Shown: piece after piece, positions 54,761 through 64,000 of the stretch
Layout of the letters: every line of letters begins with the position of its first letter
Position numbering within the stretch: position 1 is the first letter of the stretch
Source of the DNA: Mesodorylaimus sp. YZB2_4
Lineage: Eukaryota; Nematoda; Enoplea; Dorylaimida; Dorylaimidae
Assembly (NCBI GenBank): GCA_030248295.1
Contig: JASANH010000044.1
Span: forward strand, 1-64,000
Length of the DNA stretch: 64,000 bases
Direction: 5' to 3'
Notes under the pieces: model-generated
The model's database searches: none
The model's input: only the letters and a program-made list of their open reading frames with translations
Told to the model about the DNA's origin: nothing
Program-made: the position numbers and the translations under genes

Positions 54761-55168
54761 CTCGCGGTTGCTCTCCAATCCGCGACACTCCCCACTGACG
54801 ATTTCTAAGGGGTATAATTGCACGATTGCGCCTTTGATTTCTTGTCCATTGGTCAGCTTGATGATGGCTACACGAATGTTTCCATCGGTTGATGTTATGC
54901 AATCTTAGATGATGCCAGTGCGCCAACGATGTCGTGGGCCTTCTGATTTAATCTAAACGATTTCTCCGATCTGCGGTGTGGATGTTGACTTCGCCCTTCC
55001 TTGTTTAAGTTGAACCCTTTGGCGTTCCCGCAGAGATGTCAGGTATTCGGTTTGCCACAATCTAACGAATGCATTGTATATATTGCGAAGACGTGTCCAG
55101 TGTTCTTTCACAGCCTCTTCGTTGGGGGCGGCCACGCTTTCTCGCGGTTGCTCTCCAATCCGCGACAC
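54761..55168 (-). mobile_element. Collapsed BEL/Pao element: pol end between two copies of the LTR start
   Basis: On the minus strand, an exact 28-bp sequence (starting GTGTCGCGGATTGGAGAG) lies at 55168-55141 and again at 54788-54761. Between them is the end of BEL pol: R-L-W-Q-T-E-Y-L-T-S-L-R-E-R-Q, then G-E-I-V, W-R-T-G-I-I, D-G-N-I-R-V-A, and a final L-Y-P-L-E-I. A purine stretch (GGGGA) sits right before the second copy, where a polypurine tract and 3' LTR belong. The first copy must then be the 5' LTR start, and nearly the whole element between has been lost. One TAG interrupts the remaining frame. Confidence 0.7.
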
Positions 55169-55370
55169 CGACCACCATCTCAACCAGCTCGTTTCGGCCG
55201 CACTCACATTGTTGTTGCGTGCTAACGTACTCTGGCAGTCCATTCGTTAACGGTATTTCCAAGAAGTCTTTGAACGTAAAATACTCGTCGCACTTTTTGC
55301 ACCTGTAGCTGTCGTTGTGGTGGGACAGTCGATTTGAGAAGCACAGTGGGCAACACAACAGAGACGCCAT
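55169..55370 (-). pseudogene. Small zinc-ribbon ORF, 3' end cut by the BEL remnant
   Basis: ATG 55370 opens M-A-S-L-L-C-C-P-L-C-F, then Y-R-C-K-K-C-D-E-Y-F. These are two C-x-x-C pairs spaced as in zinc ribbons. An E-C-G-R-N-E-L end follows before the frame runs into the 28-bp LTR start. Zinc ribbons of this sort occur in transcription factors, transposases and viral proteins. No closer assignment is possible. Confidence 0.45.
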
Positions 55371-55761
55371 CGTTGTCCTTGAATACGCTGAAAAATACAG
55401 AAACATTTTTTATACTTGGTCAATAAAGTTTATGGGCTTATAGTTACATTTGTGATATTTCCTGTGTCTGGTCTGGAATCTGCCTGGGTCTGGTGAGGAT
55501 GGTCACACTTAACGGCCCACAGAAGTTCACCTTTTGATGCGTATTTTCGACTTGATCAAAAAAACAACGATCCTTTCGCCGATTGCCCGCCTGTCATATA
55601 CCTGTGGACAGAATTTTCACCTCGCCCCAACTGTCTCGATTATATCGTTAGCTTCGCCAGATGGTTCTCTCGACCAAACGTAATTCAAGCTCTTTTGCTT
55701 TCAGTTTGAGAAAACGTACTTCTGCGTACGTACGCTCTAATATTTCAGAGTCGTATCGTGG
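55371..55761. other. Spacer
   Basis: No frame I can assign. Confidence 0.4.
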
Positions 55762-56133
55762 TTGGGTTTAGGCATTGGCTTTACGACAACGCGAAAAAAT
55801 TTTGCAGCGAGGCTGTACGAATTGATAAATAATCTGGTTCTGGCACGAGTTAATTTTGACGCCACTGACCAAACGATTGACAGTATTGACATCGTCTCTA
55901 GCCCAAGAGCGGTGACAACAACAAAAACGACAACATTTTCTCCCCATCCGAAACTCCCTCCACCCCATGATATTCGAAGCCACCACACGCACGACGAGCT
56001 ATTTCGATTGCGCAATATTTTACGATTCATCACTGTTGTCGAGCCTTCTTTGGACGCTTTCGTTCGAGGATTATTGCTGCATTTAGGGCGGTGTAATTTC
56101 GAAAAATCTTTGAGCCAGTTAGAGCTACGATGA
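55762..56133 (+). CDS. Unclassified 123-codon ORF
   Basis: Starts M-G-L-G-I-G-F-T-T-T-R. It has a Pro/Thr/His-rich centre and a Leu-rich end (F-V-R-G-L-L-L-H-L-G-R-C). A minus frame of similar length overlaps it. It sits just upstream of polymerase 2 on the same strand, which is the main reason to keep it. Unknown family. Confidence 0.3.
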   Translation: MGLGIGFTTTRKNFAARLYELINNLVLARVNFDATDQTIDSIDIVSSPRAVTTTKTTTFSPHPKLPPPHDIRSHHTHDELFRLRNILRFITVVEPSLDAFVRGLLLHLGRCNFEKSLSQLELR

Positions 56134-56377
56134 CTGAAAATAATGATCAAAATCAGCTGAACTTTGATCGGAGATCAATTCCACAAAAATTTATGGAAAA
56201 TTGCACGGAGTGGATTACTGTATGGCTAAATGATGTCGTATTGTCATATGCAGACGCAACAAACCACAAGACGTTGCGAACACGGTAAAAATAATTTTGA
56301 GATTGTGACTTAGGTTAGCTAATCCACAAATTGATGGAGCTCACTATTAGAGGGAAGGCTATTAAGCTTAATAGAGT

Positions 56378-59222
56378 TTGCTAATCCAGCATCGATCCAT
56401 CCATCGATCCATCGATCCGATACTTCACGCGATCACCCTAGTTTCGGCCACATTTATGGCCTGGCGAAGAAATTTTATGGCTGAAGATTCTGTCTGTATA
56501 TGCGGCACCCGCCTTTATTTCTTCCCCGTAACACGTTCGCGCACACTACGTCACCTTTTTGTACTTCGCGCTGCAGTGCGTAGGTAGCGCCAAAGATAGC
56601 CATGCGTGTTACGGGGAAGGAATAAAGGCGGGTTATGCGGCGATAGCGGCTTTCAGAGGATGAGGGCTTGTCGCATGGCCGCCGTCTGGCTAACCTACTG
56701 CTCAAAGATGGAGGGAATACGCCTGGAAGAGTTTCATAATGGTGTCGAGAGACGATACGAGCGATACAGAACACACGCGATCTCTTTCGGCGAAAGCCCT
56801 AGGAAAGCTTAGAAGGTGCGGAACAAGGGTCAAGACACCCTGGTTTTTCATGGGTAAGTAAATTGAAACCTAAAACAGGACGTTCCTCTTTAATGAGTAT
56901 CTTTCAGGCTGTAAGTGGCTCGGCTGTAGGCAATGCTGTAAGGATCGGCGGGAAATTGTTGGCGGCCAAATTATAGGGGAAAGATTAGAAGCCACAAAGC
57001 GGACGATAGCGTATTATACCAAAAAATACCCGAATGTGAACTTGGTTATCGAATGGGTGAGTTAAAAATGCTTTTACAGTTTTTATAGAAACCTTTTTCG
57101 CTTGCCTAATTTATAAGGCATTTACGATAGAACTGTTGCAGGAACATACTTTCAAAGAAAGATTTCAAACTTCGGCGCTTTTGCGCAGCATCAATGGTAG
57201 AATGAGAGGGCTGAACCCGTACATAAAGTACGAGACAGGTAACTGATCCTGTGCGCAAAAAGTTCCTCCAGATCAACCAAACTTTGTTTACAGCTACGAG
57301 GAAGGTCGAGTTGAAAACTGCTGTATGGCAAAGGCAGAAAATGGAATGAAAATTTACGCCCCTGACTACTGCAGGTAAGCGGGACGTGGGGCGGAACTGA
57401 TCCTTGTAGCTGGGACCATCTAATTATGCCCTCTTTTGCAGTCTTTATCCGGCAATTATGTTTTCGAAACCATTCTGGACAAAGCCTCCTCGAATCGTAC
57501 GAGAGGCTAATCTTGAAGCATATGGCAACATTCGAAGATATCAGGGCATGTTCCTGGCCCGTGTGCTTCCACCAAAGGTCAGACAGTCTTAAACATTCGT
57601 TATACGGCAGATAGCTGACTGATACTGTTTTAGGAATTGTTTTTACCTATTCTTCCCGCCAATATTAATAATCAGTAAGAACAGTTCCTCTTATCAGACA
57701 AAAATCTTTTTGAATGTAAGTAACTAATTTAGACTCCTCTTCTGCCTTTGCTGGACATGTGGCGAGACACAGGCATCCAATTGCTCCTGCGACGATGAGC
57801 AGAGGAGTATCACGGGCACATGGACGAGTGACGAGTTATTTCTCGCTGTGGACCACGGGTGAATGTATACGGAACCTGCCCCTCCTAATCTGGTCAAGTA
57901 AAACTCACCAATTTTAGTTATCGAATCAAAGAGATATTCGAGATTTGGTCATACGAGGAGACCGGTACCCTACTGTTCAAAGACTCTGTCAAGATTTGCA
58001 TCAAGGAAAAAGCTGAAGCATCAGGCTGGCCTGAATGGTGTAAGAGCAGTGAGGAAAAGGCGTCGTTTCTCGAGGCGTACAAGACGAACTATGGAATCGA
58101 ACTGGACGAGGAAAAGATTACGAGTAATCCAGCCTTGCGCACCATGGCGAAATGGCTAATGAACTCATTGTCAGGTAAAATTTGAAAAATGTATCTGGAC
58201 CTATGTTCGAACTAAATCGGCGTTGAACGATTCATTTGGGACAATTCGGTATTCGTGAATACAGGACGTCAACCGAATACATCACAGATTTTGATGCTCT
58301 CAACAAGATGTTGACGAGTCCGAACCTGAGCGTGGAGGACGTGCACGTTATTAACGAAGACATGGCGATGGTCCGTTACAGAGAAAGCAAAGAAGAGGAC
58401 CCGAAAGACTATGTGAACGCAACCATTATAAGCCAGGTATGTAAGAAATCGAACCGTCTCGCCTGGTCCTACAATACTGACCGATTTTCAGATATGTAGC
58501 TATGGCCGAATAGCCCTGTTCCACGCGCTTAAGGCTGCCCACGAGTCTGGTGCCATGATATTGTACTGTGATATGGACAGGTAATACCGGCGAGTTTGGG
58601 TAGAAGAAAATCATCGTTTGCATCAAAAACTTTTGTTCCAGCGTAATCGCGGCATTTCCCGAAGACAGGTCTATGCCGTTCCTAACTAGAAACATGCTCG
58701 GCCAAGTAAGACATGCGAACTCTACTGTTTTAGGGTCTGACTAAAGTGACCTGGTCTCATTTATTCGCAGCTAACAAACGAGACGATCGAAAAGTTTGGT
58801 CGGGGCGCATATATTGACCAGTTTTGGTGCACAGAAGTATGTGGCCCTATGCAATCAGCCTATGCCTCATTTTATTCCAAAGTTTTTCTATACATTAGGC
58901 CAAATCTTATGCCTTCCGTGTAGCAAAGCTGGACGGCAGCACGGGCGTCATTTTCAAACTGAAAGGGTTCCGTTTGAACAGCCAGATCGTGGATATCCTC
59001 ACACCACCAATGCTCGACTTGCTGATTCGGGGCGAATATGAGGGAAAGATCACCATTCAATATCGCATTGAAATCATTCGAAAGAAGAGGGCCGCCACGA
59101 TGAAGCAGCCATCGGTGACAAAAACGTTCCGCTTCCTCAATGATAAACGATACATTGACTGGGACACGTTCATTTCGTACCCATACGGCTATAACAAAAT
59201 TTTATTTTTAGAAAACTTCATA
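56378..59222 (+). pseudogene. polB: Family B DNA polymerase 2 (protein-primed, Polinton-type), about ten introns, split by a MITE
   Basis: Exonuclease end and palm of a polymerase distinct from copy 1. Motifs in order: A-V-W-L-T-Y near 56680; G-C-K-W-L-G-C-R-Q-C-C at 56908-56945; I-E-W/E-H across the intron 57055-57141; G-R near 57303; S-L-Y-P (motif A end) at 57442; I-T-G-T-W near 57813; K-E-I-F-E-I-W; E-A-S-G-W-P near 58020; N-S-L-S-G (motif B) at 58160-58175; C-D-M-D-S (motif C) across the intron 58581-58640; F-G-A-Q-K-Y at 58815; N-D-K-R-Y-I-D and Y-P-Y-G-Y at 59140-59195. Introns 57055-57141, 57375-57441, 57578-57633, 57675-57732, 57859-57917 and 58581-58640 join in phase. Damage: the MITE at 56507, a TAG near 56810, an indel at the first splice, a lost acceptor at about 58236 (GG for AG), and a frameshift near 58800. 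Confidence 0.85.
56507..56633. mobile_element. 127-bp MITE with 8-bp target duplication, inside polymerase 2
   Basis: Ends are ACCCGCCTTTATT and its inverse, in inverted repeats of about 29 bp (one mismatch) that include CTTCCCCGTAACACG. TATGCGGC flanks it on both sides (56499-56506 and 56634-56641). Eight-bp duplications are typical of hAT and some other cut-and-paste families. Counting one TATGCGGC only, the polymerase frame is continuous across the site. It has no coding capacity. Confidence 0.85.
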
Positions 59223-59671
59223 GGTATGATCTTACGACTAATCGTAAGCTTACGTAGGGTTACATTTTTGTGGGTGGTGCTGTATTTGCTAGTAAAACCA
59301 AAGCTAGAGTCAGGCCTCACCCAATATGAGTATAGAAGCTTAGGGAGGCTAGTCTGAAATAAATGGCGATATTATCCTGGTGCATTTCTAAAAACCCGAC
59401 TCAGTCATCAGCCCCGCTCTGTTAGGGATTGAGTTTAGGAAGAGTTATTCGTCTGATGAGAACTAGTGCTTCCAAAGTCAGAGGGTCGGCTCCCTCCAGG
59501 AATTGTCGGGCTCGTCGGGGGAGCAGAGTCAGGGTCAGGTATCCCCTCGGGACCGTCAGGGCAGCCCCTGTGCCTGATTGCGCGTCTTTATCACCACATG
59601 GCCCCTTGACCCAAGTGGCAAATAGTACTACTCTATCCATACGGCAATGGAGCTACAGGTTATAAAGAGGA
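59223..59671. other. Spacer after polymerase 2
   Basis: No frame I can support. GC-richer from 59460 to 59600. Confidence 0.4.
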
Positions 59672-59940
59672 TTTAGGTCGAGATCACCAACTGTGGCTCC
59701 ATCACTGGCGCCGTCTACAAGAGCTTTGGGGGCGACATGGAGAGCGGATTAGGCGCAGTTTGTCATTGTGACTATGAAAGACAGTCTTGCGTTCTGGCTG
59801 CAAAATCCATGATTATGTGGAATATTAACCAAACAGCCACGAAACAATTCGTATTGTTCAAGGAGTTTGATGGGTATAGATGGAACGAGCATTTCATCAC
59901 GTCGAGAAAGGACTTGGCCTTTACCTGGACCCGGAGCTGA
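59672..59940 (+). pseudogene. Second Env-like glycoprotein fragment
   Basis: Homologous to the middle of the env-like frame at the left edge. Shared are a G-x-M-E-S-x-L-G segment, C-x-Y-E, a Cys six residues on, a W-N pair, W-N again 20 or so residues later, and a final T-W. About 90 codons survive before a TGA; neither the start nor the membrane-proximal end is present. It is on the plus strand, whereas the nearby BEL pol end is on the minus strand, so it belongs to another insertion. Not functional. Confidence 0.6.
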
Positions 59941-60120
59941 AGCCGCGCTCAAGTTGGACCTGGAAAAACGCGATCATCACTGATCAGTCCCTTCCCATTC
60001 ATTTCGTGGACAAGCAGCCGGTTACCCTCACCAAATTTGGATTTCGCGTGACTCGTGACCTATAGAGGCCCGTGGTTTGACAGTCGCTCAGGTACAGTCA
60101 ATAGATTTGCGATAAACAAG

Positions 60121-60250
60121 GGTGCTGCAATGGTGGATAATCCTTGAATGAAGCGATGATAATAATCAACAAGCGCCAGAAAACTACGCACTGCGTCGCT
60201 AAAGTCTGGTCGAAGATATTCGACAACTGCTTTCAACCTTTGCTTGATCT
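60121..60250 (-). pseudogene. pol: Gypsy reverse transcriptase fragment (connection region)
   Basis: On the minus strand the frame gives V-R-S-F-L-A-L-V-D-Y-Y-H-R-F-I-Q, the motif after the RT palm in Gypsy elements, ending A-A-P. Only about 40 codons remain. It may belong to the element whose integrase lies at 60884-62054, but it is at the wrong side of it (downstream on the minus strand). A rearrangement or separate insertion is therefore needed. Confidence 0.65.
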
Positions 60251-60883
60251 GGTTCCACTCCGTTTCTCCGAGTGTGGTGAGCCTGGACGGAGCACGTGCT
60301 GCCGTCGGGACATATTCGCCGCCTCAGCATGGGGCCTCGCCACGACCGCGAGCTCAGCGAACGGCGTTCATGTGCGCCAGACGTCGACCAGCGACCACCT
60401 CGGAGAAGAGCAATACCTGTGGCCAGGGGGCGCTCGCGGACGAACCAGAGGGCGCTCGTTACTGGTGATATGATTGGAGGAATGAAAATGAGGATGACCC
60501 GCCTTTTGGTGCACTGTGCCTGTTTTTGTACAGTTTAGTCAGTTAGAGTTCAGGAAAAGATTCGATTTTTTTTCGCTTCGTTGTGTTGATTCGACTTGCT
60601 CATATTTCACTGGTTGCGGTGAAGTGAGGCGGTGTTGCGAGGCGAGAGACGATTTGTGAGGCGACTAGCGGGGAAACGTGTGTGGAACCGAATCAGCGTT
60701 GGAGTTTCAAGTGGTCAAACGACTTGGTACAAGGGCTTTCTCAAGGCATAGCCCTGACCGTTAGAGCCCTTTGGATCAGCTTTGGTTCACGGGTACCAGA
60801 GCTGTTGCGTAAGTTGATTGGTGTGTTCCAACTCGCAGTAGGCTTCTTAGGTGGCCATTGAACATCTGAGTGTTGGCACCGTA
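60251..60883. other. Spacer, possibly LTR or non-coding end of Gypsy 3
   Basis: No coding frame that I can assign. GC-rich at 60290-60470. Confidence 0.35.
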
Positions 60884-62054
60884 TTAGGTAGGTTTAAGAA
60901 CAGGTTGGGATAACATAGAAAAATAACATAATAATTCCATGAACTTATGATGTTCTTTGTCCTTGTCGTAGTACCGTTTCTGTCGTTCTTGTGCCTCACG
61001 CAAATTGTGGCGCAGGATGGTTTTCATGGTTTGCAATCCAGCTGCTACTTGGTCGGCGTAATCGCGAGTCTTCTTTCGTTCGACTGATTGAGCTGACAGT
61101 TCGCCAGGAATTATTGGTTCCCTTCCAAACAGAATTTTGTGCGGCGAGTACTCAAGAGATGACTGAATCGATGATCGATACCCAAATAGAATGAATGGAA
61201 GTACTATATCACAATCCTCTTGGAACCGTTTGATATATACCCCCAGCATGGTTCCCAGAACTTTGTTGAATCTTTCAGTGAGACCATCGCACATTGGGTG
61301 ATACGCCGTGGTGTTCTTCTCCTTGATGTCGCACAAAGTGCACACGTCCTGCATCATGTTCAATAAAAATCCCTTACCACGGTCTGAGACTAATTCATTG
61401 CAGCTAACATAACGACATAGGATTTCTTGAATGAACGCCAAAGCTACTGTCTTGGATGCCTTGTTAGGCAGCGGCACTGCTTCGACCCAACGGGAAAAAT
61501 AGTCCGTGAAAACTACGATATACTCGTTTCCAGCTTTGGTTGGTAGCAGAGGACCAATTAGATCCACGCCCACCCATTCCCATGGTCCTGCAGTGGCTGG
61601 CATGTTCTGCAGCGAAGCAACATTGTTGCGTGTGGGATTTTTTTATCTGGTGCACCATGGGCATTGCTTGACATAGCGTTCCACATCCTGAAAATAGCCG
61701 TCCCAATAGTAGCGCCGTGCTACTTTATCGAATGTCTTACCGATGCCAAAATGGAATACGAACATGTCGCTGTGGCATTGTTCGAAGACTTCTTTTTTGA
61801 GATTATGGGGAATGACTGTCTGGAAAACAGGCTCTGCATTCTTGCTCCATTTCATGAGATGCACAAGCACACCGTCAGAAAACGCGGTTTTTCAAGCATA
61901 AATTGTTTCGCTAATTGTTCATCCTGTGGCAATATACCACTGTCGTAAAACTCGATCCTGGCTCTCAATGTACTATCATTCCGTTGTTGTAAGGCCATGT
62001 AATAGATATCCCTCTTTCTAGCTCGTACAGTAAGCACAGATACTGTACAGTACA
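60884..62054 (-). pseudogene. pol: Integrase of Gypsy element 3, cut by a later insertion
   Basis: 61643-61870 holds the zinc-binding domain (H, H-x-x-x-x-K-T, C-P-W-C). A TAA at 61643-61645 interrupts it and the same frame goes on with the catalytic core: D in V-G-V-D-L-I-G-P, D in L-V-S-D-R-G-K-G-F, E in G-L-T-E-R-F-N-K. It continues to S-P-H-K-I-L-F-G-R-E-P and a coiled R-E-A-Q-E-R-Q-K-R-Y-Y-D-K. Beyond 61850 another frame carries the pre-integrase region. The sequence ends near 62054, where a plus-strand LTR begins. Confidence 0.85.
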
Positions 62055-62328
62055 TGTATGATCATTGATGTCCTGCGTAAACGTAAGTATGTAAGTGCGT
62101 GCCCGCGTATGTTAGGCCGCACCTCGCCCACCCCATGCGGCGCTATGTAAACCAGCGGGCCGTATATGGACCGCCATTGTCCGCCATTATCGATTGCGGA
62201 CAATGGTCGAGAATGGTGCCTGTAACCAGTTGCGATGATGTTTTAACCTTGTATGTACACTGCCGTGTTTTATATGTTCGGGGACTCCAAGTAAACACTT
62301 CGAGGTTTGCGAGTTGTCGAGTATTACA
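62055..62328 (+). repeat. 5' LTR of Gypsy 4 (about 274 bp)
   Basis: Bounded by TGTATGATC and GAGTATTACA, the usual TG...CA. Its left boundary coincides with the end of the Gypsy 3 frame and its right with a primer-binding site. The second LTR lies outside the window, so exact ends are inferred. Confidence 0.6.
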
Positions 62329-62330
62329 TC

Positions 62331-62349
62331 TGGGGCCCGCACACGGGAT
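62331..62349 (+). other. Primer-binding site, tRNA-Pro-like
   Basis: TGGGGCCCGCACACGGGAT starts 2 nt after the LTR. It is close to the known proline-tRNA primer site, though with mismatches. Confidence 0.55.
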
Positions 62350-62425
62350 ACGAACTCCAAAGACAAGCAGCCGAATCAAGGATATTATTTTACGGTATTT
62401 GCCAATAGGCGGAATTACTGAGTAA

Positions 62426-64000
62426 GTACGAGATACGAGACTAGCAACGGCTAGGAAAAGCAGCAAACACGAGCAGTTTCTGGAAATCCAGAGACAAGCA
62501 ATTAGGACAGCCTTGGAGGAGCAAGCCAGTGGAACCACACATAGGGCAACGAGAAATAGGACCCACACGGGTAGAACACAAGGAAGCATAGGCAAAAGCC
62601 AAACAAAACAGAATCAAAAAGCAAGCAGTATTGTAACGGACCAACAAAACCAAGAGGCTAGCCTGAACGATTCACAAAAGAAAAAGCAAAGCCAAGAGGC
62701 AAGTTTCAGCAGCACAGTAGACGGCCAGGACAGCCAAGAGGCAAGCTTTAGTAGTACAGTTGAGGATCAGCAGGAGGAGCAAATAGCAAATAACAGCAGT
62801 GAGGAAACAGCGCATAATCGAGAAGTTAAGGAAGTAGCAGAGACAGCCCAAGAGGGACAAATTAACATAACGCAGCAACGCAGATACATAAGGCAAGAGG
62901 TACATACAGAGATAGTAGCGGACAACAGAATGGAGCAGTTAGCCACGCAATTGAGAGCCGAGTTAGCAGAAGCCACCATAAGGCAGGTACAGGATGGGAT
63001 CGCACAGGCTAACACACCAGGAAATTTAATGGGTCTCTTGGGAAGAATCAATCTAGGAGGCACACCGCCCATATTTGGAGGCAGCATCGATGAAAGTGTA
63101 ACAGATTGGTTGGATGATTTTGAAAGATTTTCCCGCCGCTTGCACTTTGACGAGCAAGCAAAAATCGATTTCCTAGACATGGCTGTAATGGGGTCAGCAA
63201 AAATAGCATACCGAGACATCATGATCGGAGCTCCCAATCCACCCACTTGGGCCTTTTATCGCCAGCAGTTTATTGAAAGATTCCCAGAGAACCGCGCAGC
63301 CGCTCTAAGAGACCTAGAGTTTCAGCAACAGGTACAGAGAGAAGGAGAAACAGTAGAAGCATTCGCAAACGAGCTAAAACAATTGGCAAGAAAAGCATTT
63401 CGTAATTCCACGAACGCCGAACAAGAAAGCAGAGTAAAATCACAGTTTCTAAGAGGGCTAAAATCTGCACAGATGAGGCAAATGGTGGGTAGTATGGACA
63501 TACCCAACCCTACGCTTGATGATTACATCCGCAAAGCATGCGCTATGCAACTGTGGGAACCAAGTGGAAAGTTAGGGTCGGCAAATGCGTCCACGGAGGA
63601 ATCAGCAGCACTATTAAAAGCATTCAGCTTAATGGCTAACGTTTCAGGTCGAAAGACCGAAATGAGTGGGACAAGTAATCGACGTAGTGACACAATTGGA
63701 TGCGACGAATGCAAGAAGCATGGACGAGCGTGGAAATCGCATATCAGTCAGGAATGCCGATTCCAGACCAAGTGTCAGCTGTGTGACCGCCCGGACCACG
63801 ACGCAAAGAGCTGCCGCGACTCACGATTCAGCAATGGACCCACAACACGACAACCGCACCAACAGCTGTTCCAAGGGACCAACCCAACAAATCGACCCAA
63901 CGATAACCGATGCCGGAAGTGTAATCAAGAAGGACATTGGGCCAGGAATTGCCGTAATGGAAACGCAGCCGCCATTCAAAACGTGGCCACCAACGAAAAT
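62426..64000 (+). CDS. gag: Gag of Gypsy 4, intact over the window, C-terminus outside
   Basis: One frame is open from 62426 (after TAA) to the last base, 525 codons. The N-terminal third is Gln/Ser/Glu-rich with three repeats of Q-E-A-S. The central part has the capsid-like Gypsy Gag domain: P-P-I-F-G-G, W-L-D-D-F-E-R-F, F-I-E-R-F-P, G-E-T-V-E-A-F-A-N-E-L, and F-L-R-G-L-K. Two CCHC zinc knuckles close the visible part: C-Q-L-C-D-R-P-D-H-D-A-K-S-C and C-R-K-C-N-Q-E-G-H-W-A-R-N-C, near 63776-63818 and 63911-63953. Gag packages the element RNA into particles. The first ATG in frame is at 62930, after the start of the coding-like region, so the true start is unclear (non-AUG or spliced). There are no stops or frameshifts. 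Confidence 0.85.

Larger units (their letters stand above)
62055..64000 (+). mobile_element. Gypsy-type LTR retrotransposon 4, 5' end; continues past the window
   Basis: LTR, primer-binding site and Gag in the expected order. It interrupts the Gypsy 3 pol on the other strand, so it is the younger insertion. No damage is seen in 1.95 kb. Confidence 0.8.

Noticed and set aside
62143..63714. Long minus-strand frames (150-160 codons) at the right edge
   Set aside because: The plus frame carries Gag and two CCHC knuckles; the minus frames are Leu/Ser/Cys-rich complements with no motif.

Overview
The window looks like repeat-rich, intron-containing DNA from an invertebrate animal. Spliced frames have short GT-AG introns, mostly 54-160 bp. 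Mobile elements are of animal types: BEL/Pao and Gypsy LTR retrotransposons, protein-primed family B DNA polymerases of the Maverick/Polinton kind, and several terminal-inverted-repeat elements. A nematode-like host would fit, but nothing here proves the species. There are no rRNA genes, no convincing functional tRNA, and no recognised conserved host gene.

Layout. 1-2008 (minus) is the 3' part of a BEL/Pao element: the end of pol and an env-like gene that runs off the left edge. 3737-4906 is a broken zinc-finger ORF. 4.9-13.8 kb is mostly unassigned DNA with one plausible exon near 10.8-11.1 kb and a GC-box/CCAAT cluster at 12.67-12.72 kb. 13.8-19.65 kb is a damaged Gypsy element (minus) whose integrase ends in part of a PWWP domain; its 5' LTR carries a 1.27-kb inverted-repeat element with a 9-bp target duplication. 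19.65-41.4 kb is low in genes and rich in repeats: a TA-flanked MITE at 23.0 kb, a dispersed repeat at 28.6-29.3 kb, a 1.35-kb tandem duplication at 31.2-33.0 kb, a foldback element at 35.9-36.5 kb, and a 28-bp minisatellite at 38.6 kb, with a few isolated exon-like ORFs. 41.45-43.81 kb is a second, internally deleted Gypsy element.

47.6-59.2 kb is the richest part. It holds two different family B DNA polymerase genes on the plus strand, both with introns and both damaged. Between them lie a RING-like finger pseudogene, a small zinc-ribbon ORF and a collapsed BEL remnant. The second polymerase gene is split by a 127-bp MITE flanked by an exact 8-bp duplication. 59.7-64 kb holds a second env-like fragment, a third Gypsy element (minus), and a plus-strand Gypsy element that interrupts it and runs off the right edge with an intact Gag frame.

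The picture is a nest of successive insertions. Almost every element has stops, frameshifts or deletions. The best-preserved coding potential is the right-edge Gag (62426-64000) and the integrase blocks of the second and third Gypsy elements.
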